Positions 7,651-12,021 of a stretch of DNA of 12,021 nt are shown one piece after another; position 1 is the stretch's first letter; every line of letters begins with the position of its first letter. The stretch is taken from contig JABMPO010000236.1 of NCBI GenBank assembly GCA_013203015.1, positions 1-12,021 of the forward strand. Direction: 5' to 3'. The notes beneath the pieces were generated by a model. That model was not told where the DNA came from. It did not search any database and saw nothing but the letters and a program-made list of their open reading frames with translations. Position numbers and translations under genes: made by a program. The stretch is from Fidelibacterota bacterium (lineage in GTDB: Bacteria; Fidelibacterota; Marinisomatia; Marinisomatales; TCS56).

Positions 7651-7947
7651 TCAATTCAGGCAAATTGCGTGAGTACTTGTAACGGATAGCTCAACTTGCC
7701 AGCAAATACTTCCTTTTTCAGACAATACTCTTATTAACTCTTTTATTATTTCTTCTTGAGTAGCAAGATAATCTTCAATGGAAGTTTTAGTTTCATAGGA
7801 TTTACCAATATTATAGGGAGGTGAAGTAATTATTAAATCAAATATTTCATCTTTGTAAGTTTTTAAAACCGTTAATGAATCCTCATTTTCTATTGAATAT
7901 TTAATACTTGGATTTATATAATTGAATAAGGGTTCTTTTATCTTCAT
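7651..7947 (-). pseudogene. Truncated N4-cytosine-type DNA methyltransferase (N-terminal fragment)
   Basis: The 98 residues are the start of a beta-class DNA methyltransferase. FDLIITSPPYNIGKSYE (36-52) is catalytic motif IV, and the SPPY form is typical of N4-methylcytosine enzymes. EEIIKELIRVLSEKGSICWQV (65-85) is the following helix and strand. In this class the target-recognition region and the AdoMet-binding FxGxG motif lie further on, and both are absent: after CWQV the sequence turns into an unrelated 13-residue tail and stops. The next gene begins two bases later, so there is no room for the missing two thirds. The simplest reading is an internal or 3' deletion. The fragment cannot bind AdoMet normally and should be inactive. 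It was presumably the protective partner of the BglII-like nuclease; BglII's own methyltransferase is also an N4-cytosine enzyme. No convincing promoter or Shine-Dalgarno sequence precedes the ATG. Confidence 0.82.
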
Positions 7948-8072
7948 TTTTTAACTTATATCTTTCGTTATTTTATTACTTATGCAATTTACAAATTATT
8001 CTCTTATTATCGTACCTTTAGGCATCTGGGCACAATGAGTGTATAAAAACAATTATTCTTTTAACGCTAATT

Positions 8073-8089
8073 TAGCGGTATAACCGCTA
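8073..8089. repeat. Short perfect hairpin upstream of the RM cassette
   Basis: TAGCGGT and ACCGCTA form a 7-bp stem with loop ATA about 125 bases upstream of the methyltransferase start. It could be an operator-like site or a remnant. No T-run follows, so a terminator is unlikely. Confidence 0.25.
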
Positions 8090-8253
8090 TTGTGGCTAAT
8101 TCAAAAATACTGAAAGTATCATTTGCTGAATTCTGATTGCTCATCTTTACCATTTAGTATTTATTGGATAGTGTTATCGCGCAATCTGTGTTCCCACCGT
8201 ACAACCATAAACATCATTCATAATCGGTTGATTAAATTAATACAGTAATGGAA

Positions 8254-8337
8254 TTAGTTTAAATAAAATAAGTGTTTTCGGTCGGTTGCGTTCGTGAGTA
8301 TGGACCTTTCCTTTGAAGTGATTAAGCAAACTTTCAT
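8254..8337 (-). pseudogene. Possible stump of a gene once following prmA
   Basis: The prmA stop TGA is overlapped by an ATG (ATGA), the usual junction between translationally coupled genes. The frame runs only 27 codons, beginning MKVCLITSKERS, before a TAA. The first eight residues resemble the opening beta-strand of many alpha/beta enzymes, but the rest resembles nothing. It may be the 5' end of an operon gene cut off when the restriction-modification island arrived, or merely a chance frame. The right direct repeat lies within it. Confidence 0.22.
8313..8326. repeat. Right arm of imperfect direct repeat flanking the RM island
   Basis: TTGAAGTGATTAAG matches the copy at 5646-5659 at 13 of 14 positions, same orientation, about 2.65 kb away. 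Between the two copies lie all cassette genes and no host gene. Confidence 0.35.
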
Positions 8338-9224
8338 TTCTGGCCCGATAACAGGAGCCAGTCGCCCATATTTTCTGGTGGCGACATGGAAAAACAGTGC
8401 TGATAAATCTCCATTATTGCAGCGGATTGAGCTTCCAAAATTCCTGATAATGCGATCTTACCTCCACTACTCAGTAATTCCGAAAATAATTGTGCCAGTT
8501 CCAGCAGGGGATTAGCCAGGATATTGGCAACAATTATATCGAATTTAGCTGTAGCTAATTCTTCCGGCAGGCAGGTGGGAAATTCGACCTGATTGATGGC
8601 TGCATTATTGAAAGCCGCTGCGTTAGCCTGGGGGTCAATATCCACACCGACTGCCTCAGCCGCGCCCAGCTTCAAGGCGGCTATCCCCAGAATCCCGGAA
8701 CCGCTGCCGTAATCCAGTACTTTTTCACCACCCTGGATATTCTTATCTAACCAGCGTAAACAAAGGGTGGTCGTTGGATGGGTACCACTGCCAAATGCAA
8801 TGCCGGGATCGAGACGAATATTAATTGCGGTTTGATCTACAATACTTTCCCAGGTTGGGATAATCCATAATCGTTCAGTAATTTGCTGTGGACTGCTTAA
8901 CATTTGGGTGGTGCGCACCCAATCCCGATCAGGTACAATTTCAATTTTGCATTTTGGCAGATTCATCAGATTAAAATGCTCCGCTATTAGTGCTCGCCAG
9001 TTATCAATAGCGCTATCCTGTGGTAACATCACCGACACTGCTGCTGACTCAGGCGCGATTATTGACGGCTGACTGGGATCGTCAAACCATTTGTCGGTTG
9101 CCGTACTGTCCGGATCGGTGTTAATAATAGCGACTGCCAATCCACCATTCTCAATTAGAAAATCAGCCAGTTCCCGCGGATCAATTTCTGGCGTAACAAT
9201 AATTAAATTGATATAGCTCATCAT
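8334..9224 (-). CDS. prmA: Ribosomal protein L11 methyltransferase
   Basis: This 296-residue cytoplasmic enzyme uses S-adenosylmethionine to methylate lysines and the N terminus of ribosomal protein L11. The N-terminal substrate-binding domain (about 1-95) is followed by the conserved DRDWVRTTQ (99-107), DPGIAFGSGTHPTTTLCL (139-156), the AdoMet-binding loop VLDYGSGSGILGIAAL (169-184), VGVDIDPQA with the acidic ribose-binding residue (192-200), VANILANPLLELA (232-244) and LSGIL (259-263). All family motifs are present at normal length. The start is ATG-ATG; either Met is possible, and the second (9221) sits better behind the weak AGTGGA signal. It follows ylxP by four bases, so the two are surely co-transcribed. 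The stop overlaps a short ATGA-coupled frame that may be a gene remnant. Confidence 0.95.
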   Translation of the reverse strand: MMSYINLIIVTPEIDPRELADFLIENGGLAVAIINTDPDSTATDKWFDDPSQPSIIAPESAAVSVMLPQDSAIDNWRALIAEHFNLMNLPKCKIEIVPDRDWVRTTQMLSSPQQITERLWIIPTWESIVDQTAINIRLDPGIAFGSGTHPTTTLCLRWLDKNIQGGEKVLDYGSGSGILGIAALKLGAAEAVGVDIDPQANAAAFNNAAINQVEFPTCLPEELATAKFDIIVANILANPLLELAQLFSELLSSGGKIALSGILEAQSAAIMEIYQHCFSMSPPENMGDWLLLSGQK

Positions 9225-9228
9225 TCCA

Positions 9229-9522
9229 CTATAAAAATTCTATTTTATTACGGGTAATTTCACATAATCGCCAATTGTCGATTTGATTAATAACTGATTG
9301 CAGATTCTGTTCAATATGACGATGATTATTACTTACCGTACAGATTACCAGTTTCGCGGATTGCCACTTATCCATAGCACCGTATTCGGCAATTGAAATA
9401 TTATTTCGGTTCTTCAGTCGATCTTTAATACTCTTTATCACCTGTCGTTTTGCTTTCAACGATTGCGCTTCCGCCAGGTGCAGATCGATAGTTAATAGGC
9501 CAATTTGAAAACTGTCTGTCAC
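9229..9522 (-). CDS. ylxP: DUF503 family protein YlxP
   Basis: This is a 97-residue small protein of the DUF503 family, shown by QIGLLTIDLHLAEAQSLKAKRQVIKSIKDRLKNRNNISIAEYG near the start, then DKWQSAKLVICTVSNN and the ending NKIEFL. Length is close to the family norm of about 90-95. YlxP homologues usually sit by ribosome and translation genes (infB, rbfA, truB) and are thought to act in ribosome biogenesis, but the molecular role is not settled. Here it is the first gene of a two-gene unit with prmA, which modifies ribosomal protein L11, in keeping with a translation-related role. It is divergent from murQ across a 132-base gap. Confidence 0.88.
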   Translation of the reverse strand: MTDSFQIGLLTIDLHLAEAQSLKAKRQVIKSIKDRLKNRNNISIAEYGAMDKWQSAKLVICTVSNNHRHIEQNLQSVINQIDNWRLCEITRNKIEFL

Positions 9523-9654
9523 AATAAATACTGCCTCATTTACCGGGCTAATTTGTAAAAATTGGATTAGATAACCAAAATTATTAGCACCGATTTTGCA
9601 TAATGCTTACAATAAGCAGTAATCCCGCATTGGTTAATAATTCTAAATTCAACC
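9523..9654. promoter_or_regulatory. Divergent promoter region between ylxP-prmA and murQ
   Basis: The gap must hold promoters for both directions. A CATAAT-like box at about 9598-9603 (in TTTGCATAATGC) could be the murQ -10 element, with only a poor -35. No Shine-Dalgarno sequence precedes the murQ ATG. No operator-like dyad was found by eye. Confidence 0.4.
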
Positions 9655-10578
9655 ATGGAAAATATCAAACCAAAGGCACGCAAAGACCTGACGACTGAAA
9701 AACAGAATCCCGATTCCCACCGAATTGATAAGCGCTCGATTCCCGAAATTCTGGAAATAATGAATCGGGAAGACCAACAATTAGCTCTAAAAGTCAACGC
9801 TGTTTTACCGGAGATTGCAATTGCGGTAGAACTGGCAGTACAAGCGCTGAGGCAAGGTGGACATATTTATTATATCGGCGCCGGCACCAGCGGTCGTTTG
9901 GGGGTACTGGATGCTTCAGAAATTCCACCAACATTCTCTGCCCCGCGAGACTGGTTCCAGGGCATCATCGCCGGGGGACTGGATGCCCTGGTCCGCTCAA
10001 TCGAAGGAGCCGAAGATAATCCACTGGATGCGGAAGACGCGTTAATAGCCGCCGGTTTCGGATCGAAAGATTTACTGGTAGGAATCGCCAGCAGCAGCGC
10101 CACCCCCTATGTTGTGCATGCTTTGAAATGGGCTCGCAGTCTGGGAGCCAGTACGGCCTATATCATCTGCAATCCCAGCCCCCTCTTAGACATTGAAGTC
10201 GATACCCTGATTGCCGTCGATGTGGGACCGGAGATTTTAACCGGATCAACCCGGCTTAAGTCAGGCACTGCCACGAAGATGGTTCTAAATATGATATCGA
10301 CTACCGCCATGATTCAAATGGGAAAAGTCTATGGTAATTTAATGGTGGATTTGAGTGCGGTTAACAATAAGCTGGTTGACCGAGGTTCACGGATCGTTGA
10401 AAAGCTGGCCGAAATCCCTTATGAAAAAGCCCAGGAATTTTTATTTGCAGCCGATAAGGAAGTGAAAACGGCAATTGTAATGAGCCGTAAAAATTGTTCC
10501 AAAGCCGCTGCTCGCCAGTTGATTGCAGAAAATGATGGTCTGTTGCGGCGAATTATCGGCGACGTGGCCGGTCAGTAA
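9655..10578 (+). CDS. murQ: N-acetylmuramic acid 6-phosphate etherase
   Basis: This 307-residue cytoplasmic SIS-domain enzyme cleaves the lactyl ether of MurNAc-6-phosphate, giving GlcNAc-6-phosphate and D-lactate during peptidoglycan recycling. Family signatures are complete: the N-terminal helix TTEKQNPDSHRID, the sugar-phosphate loop YIGAGTSGRLGVLDASEIPPTF (73-94), AGG...SIEGAEDN (106-122), GIASSSATPYVVHALKWAR and the block GPEILTGSTRLKSGTATKMVLNMIST. E89 (DASE) and E120 (EGAE) line up with the catalytic Glu83 and Glu114 of E. coli MurQ. The C-terminal helical part is present (SRKNCSKAAARQLIAENDGLLRRII). The ATG at 9655 gives a family-length N terminus although it lacks a Shine-Dalgarno sequence. 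No kinase (anmK) or MurNAc transporter gene is adjacent, so the source of its substrate is not shown here. Confidence 0.95.
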   Translation: MENIKPKARKDLTTEKQNPDSHRIDKRSIPEILEIMNREDQQLALKVNAVLPEIAIAVELAVQALRQGGHIYYIGAGTSGRLGVLDASEIPPTFSAPRDWFQGIIAGGLDALVRSIEGAEDNPLDAEDALIAAGFGSKDLLVGIASSSATPYVVHALKWARSLGASTAYIICNPSPLLDIEVDTLIAVDVGPEILTGSTRLKSGTATKMVLNMISTTAMIQMGKVYGNLMVDLSAVNNKLVDRGSRIVEKLAEIPYEKAQEFLFAADKEVKTAIVMSRKNCSKAAARQLIAENDGLLRRIIGDVAGQ

Positions 10579-10612
10579 TCCTTCCGGGGGAAGCACCGGG
10601 GATGGAAGTTAG

Positions 10613-10630
10613 TTTTACACTAGTGTAAAA
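10613..10630. promoter_or_regulatory. Perfect 18-base palindrome downstream of murQ
   Basis: TTTTACACTAGTGTAAAA is its own reverse complement. It lies 35 bases after the murQ stop, next to a GC-rich stretch with a small CTTCC/GGAAG hairpin. It is a good size for a dimeric repressor site upstream of the cytochrome lipoprotein gene, or it could help terminate murQ transcripts. Which of these it is cannot be decided from one copy. Confidence 0.4.
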
Positions 10631-10711
10631 ATATTAATGGATTATACCTGTAATTCAGGATATTTGAGTCCTGTTTGCCCTCGATCACAACATCCGTATT
10701 TGAGCTGATCT

Positions 10712-10738
10712 AATTTCTGCCAGTATCTGGCGGAAGTT
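10712..10738 (+). terminator. Strong hairpin 39 bases before the cytochrome lipoprotein start
   Basis: A 12-bp stem (two G-U wobbles) with loop TAT is formed by 10712-10723 and 10727-10738, core GCCAG / CTGGC. The sequence after it is CTCTGTCTGATCTATTTT, without a clean T-run. It may terminate murQ transcription or be a 5'-leader structure of the next gene. Confidence 0.4.
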
Positions 10739-10777
10739 CTCTGTCTGATCTATTTTAAAAACAATTTGGAGCTATTG

Positions 10778-11284
10778 ATGAGAAATATATTTAAATCTAC
10801 AATTCTGTTGCGTTCGATCCTGATTCTATTGAGCATATTTTTAATTGCGGCTTGTGACAATCTGCTGAATGACGATGACAATGACGAAAACGAGCACGAA
10901 GATGAGATCATGTATAGTGAATACGGTGATGATGAAAGTCATCAGACCGGTAACACCTGCCAGAATTGCCACATAGCCGGTGGAAGCGGCGAAGGTATCT
11001 TCACCATTGCCGGTAGCGTATATCAGGCTGATGGCACGACCGTTAATCCCAATACGACAATCAAGATTTATTCCGGTTCCAATGGCAGCGGTGATTTGCT
11101 GGCCACGATTGAGGTGGATGGTGAAGGTAATTTTTATACCACCCAGGATATGGACTGGACGGGTGGACGCTATGTTTCGGCCAGCAGCGCCACGAATGAG
11201 GAATTCATGCAGTCGCAGGTTACCAGCGGTTCCTGTAACAGCTGCCATGATGGCGCCAGTATGGCGCGGATTACGGTAAATTAA
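10778..11284 (+). CDS. Diheme c-type cytochrome lipoprotein
   Basis: The start is the ATG at 10778, six bases after GGAG at 10768-10771; an in-frame TTG at 10766 is less likely because it lies under that ribosome-binding site. The 168-residue product has a lipoprotein signal ending LIAAC (acylated Cys26), then an acidic linker (about 27-55). The first haem-c motif, CQNCH (61-65), comes before a Gly-rich turn and a beta-sandwich-like domain (FTIAGSVYQADGTTVNPNTTIKIY...TIEVDGEGNFYTT, about 75-122). A second haem motif, CNSCH (153-157), is close to the C terminus. Two covalently bound haems on a membrane-anchored protein outside the cytoplasm imply electron transfer, but the partner is unknown. 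It needs a cytochrome c maturation system encoded elsewhere. Hairpins lie both upstream and downstream, so it is probably monocistronic. Confidence 0.85.
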   Translation: MRNIFKSTILLRSILILLSIFLIAACDNLLNDDDNDENEHEDEIMYSEYGDDESHQTGNTCQNCHIAGGSGEGIFTIAGSVYQADGTTVNPNTTIKIYSGSNGSGDLLATIEVDGEGNFYTTQDMDWTGGRYVSASSATNEEFMQSQVTSGSCNSCHDGASMARITVN

Positions 11285-11305
11285 AGCCAGATTATATGAA
11301 GTCAC

Positions 11306-11337
11306 AGCAGGGGCATAATTTTAGGCCCCTGTTATAT
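11306..11337 (+). terminator. Rho-independent-type terminator after the cytochrome gene
   Basis: CAGGGGC (11308-11314) and GCCCCTG (11325-11331) make a 7-bp GC-rich stem, extendable by two pairs, with a 10-base AT-rich loop. It is followed by TTATATTTG. It sits 22 bases after the stop codon, which fits a terminator. Confidence 0.65.
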
Positions 11338-11400
11338 TTGACCTGATTGATAATAGTTTTTATAAATTATAACAAGTAATTAATCATAATCGGGGGGACT

Positions 11401-11922
11401 ATGGGCAAGCACAATAAAGACCACCACGATCGCAATGATCTGACGGGCGAGCATAAACTTGGCGATGCCGGTCAGGCGATCCTGGCGATCCTGTTTATTG
11501 GAGTCTGGTTGAGCGATTCTTTTTTCTTTAAATATTCCACCGGACTGAATGAATATATTTCACTGACGGTTCGTTTACCGGTGGGAATCATCCTTTTAAT
11601 CTTATCTGGTTATCTGGCTCGTGCCAGCATGAAAATAGTATTTGGGGAGGTACGCTCCGAGCCGGCCGTGATCAGGGATCGGGTCTATAAATATCTGCGA
11701 CACCCCATGTATGTCAGCGAAATATTACTGTACCTGGGATTATTGCTGATCAATCTGTCAATAATCGCTGCTATTGTCTGGCTGCTGGGAATCATTTTTC
11801 TGTATTTTATCTGTCGCTATGAGGAAAAACTACTGCTGGCACGCTTCGGCTCTGATTATGAGCAATACATGCGCGAAGTACCAATGTGGATTCCCGGTTT
11901 TAAAAACCGAGGTATATCATAA
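11401..11922 (+). CDS. Isoprenylcysteine carboxyl methyltransferase-like (ICMT/PEMT) membrane protein
   Basis: The 173-residue integral membrane protein has a His/Asp-rich cytoplasmic N terminus (1-22), hydrophobic segments at about 24-43 and 54-73, and then the signature KYLRHPMYVSE (97-107). A long hydrophobic pair follows at about 107-138, then the amphipathic end YEEKLLLARFGSDYEQYMREVPMWIPG (140-166). RHPMY plus E-E...FG..Y..Y...VP..IPG is the AdoMet-binding hallmark of the ICMT / phospholipid methyltransferase superfamily. Bacterial members methylate small membrane-soluble or lipid substrates, or have no known substrate; bacteria lack prenylated CAAX proteins, so the name describes the fold only. 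The ATG follows a GGGGGG purine run at a short spacing. A terminator-like hairpin separates it from the cytochrome gene, so it probably has its own promoter. Confidence 0.85.
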   Translation: MGKHNKDHHDRNDLTGEHKLGDAGQAILAILFIGVWLSDSFFFKYSTGLNEYISLTVRLPVGIILLILSGYLARASMKIVFGEVRSEPAVIRDRVYKYLRHPMYVSEILLYLGLLLINLSIIAAIVWLLGIIFLYFICRYEEKLLLARFGSDYEQYMREVPMWIPGFKNRGIS

Positions 11923-11928
11923 TTACGG

Positions 11929-11956
11929 GTAGGGACAACACATGTGTTGTCCCTAC
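11929..11956. repeat. Perfect 28-base palindrome after the ICMT-like gene
   Basis: GTAGGGACAACACA is followed directly by its exact reverse complement, giving 14-bp arms with no spacer. It begins 6 bases after the stop codon at 11922 and is followed by an A/T-rich but not T-run sequence. It could act as a terminator on either strand or be one copy of a dispersed palindromic (REP-like) repeat. The last 65 bases of the window show no gene. Confidence 0.6.
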
Positions 11957-12021
11957 GTTAAAAATATAATTTTCACAAACCATGATATCCCGTTCTATAT
12001 CTCGTCATAAATCCTGAAAGC

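Larger units (their letters stand above)
7948..8333. other. Intergenic region between prmA and the methyltransferase fragment
   Basis: These 386 AT-rich bases hold no complete recognisable gene. Visible items are a 27-codon minus-strand frame that begins in the prmA stop (8254-8337), one arm of a direct repeat (8313-8326), and a small perfect hairpin at 8073-8089 (TAGCGGT, ATA, ACCGCTA). The promoter of the restriction-modification cassette should be here, close to 7948-8020 where the sequence is most AT-rich, but I cannot assign boxes with confidence. The right edge of the island probably lies in this stretch. Confidence 0.5.

Noticed and set aside
10841..11305. 154-codon minus-strand frame opposite the cytochrome lipoprotein
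   Set aside because: The plus strand has a lipoprotein signal, two CxxCH motifs, a good Shine-Dalgarno sequence and a terminator; the antisense frame has none of these.

Overview
The window reads as a stretch of Gram-negative chromosome, most likely from the Fibrobacterota-Chlorobiota-Bacteroidota (FCB) side of the tree (Marinimicrobia / Calditrichota / KSB1-like). The signs are an LptG-type LPS-export permease, a very large beta-rich lipoprotein carrying a C-terminal 'PNGGE' Ig-like domain next to a PorV/FadL-like (DUF5723-type) outer-membrane barrel, and a small diheme c-type cytochrome lipoprotein. The phylum call is inference from gene style; no rRNA or tRNA is present to test it.

Layout. 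(1) 79-4478, plus strand: a 987-aa lipoprotein and a 479-aa outer-membrane barrel joined by an ATGA overlap. (2) 4506-5594, minus strand: lptG, convergent with the barrel gene. (3) 5886-7947, minus strand: an AT-rich island (roughly 27-30% GC in the 60-base lines I counted, against 52% and 65% in single lines counted inside murQ and prmA). It contains the wreck of a restriction-modification cassette: an N4-cytosine-type DNA methyltransferase cut to its first 98 residues, an intact 303-aa protein with a possible PD-(D/E)XK-like D...ExE motif, a 53-aa protein overlapping it by ATGA, and a full-length BglII-family endonuclease interrupted by two in-frame stops. (4) 8334-9522, minus strand: ylxP (DUF503) and prmA, four bases apart. 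(5) 9655-10578, plus strand: murQ, divergent from ylxP. (6) 10778-11284 and 11401-11922, plus strand: the diheme lipoprotein and an isoprenylcysteine-carboxyl-methyltransferase-like membrane protein, separated by a terminator-like hairpin. The window ends after a perfect 28-base palindrome.

How it fits together. The flanking genes are ordinary envelope and housekeeping functions: LPS export, L11 methylation, peptidoglycan recycling, surface lipoproteins. The restriction-modification island sits between two minus-strand host genes (prmA upstream, lptG downstream) and appears to be a decaying acquisition. Both the methyltransferase and the BglII-like nuclease are broken, which is the combination expected if the nuclease activity was lost before, or together with, protection. 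A near-perfect 14-base direct repeat brackets the island, and a 27-codon ORF starting inside the prmA stop codon may be the stump of an operon gene it interrupted. The most interesting items are the four-gene arrangement of the cassette with its uncharacterised 303-aa and 53-aa members, and the fact that both nonsense codons of the nuclease lie inside one perfect 19-base inverted repeat.
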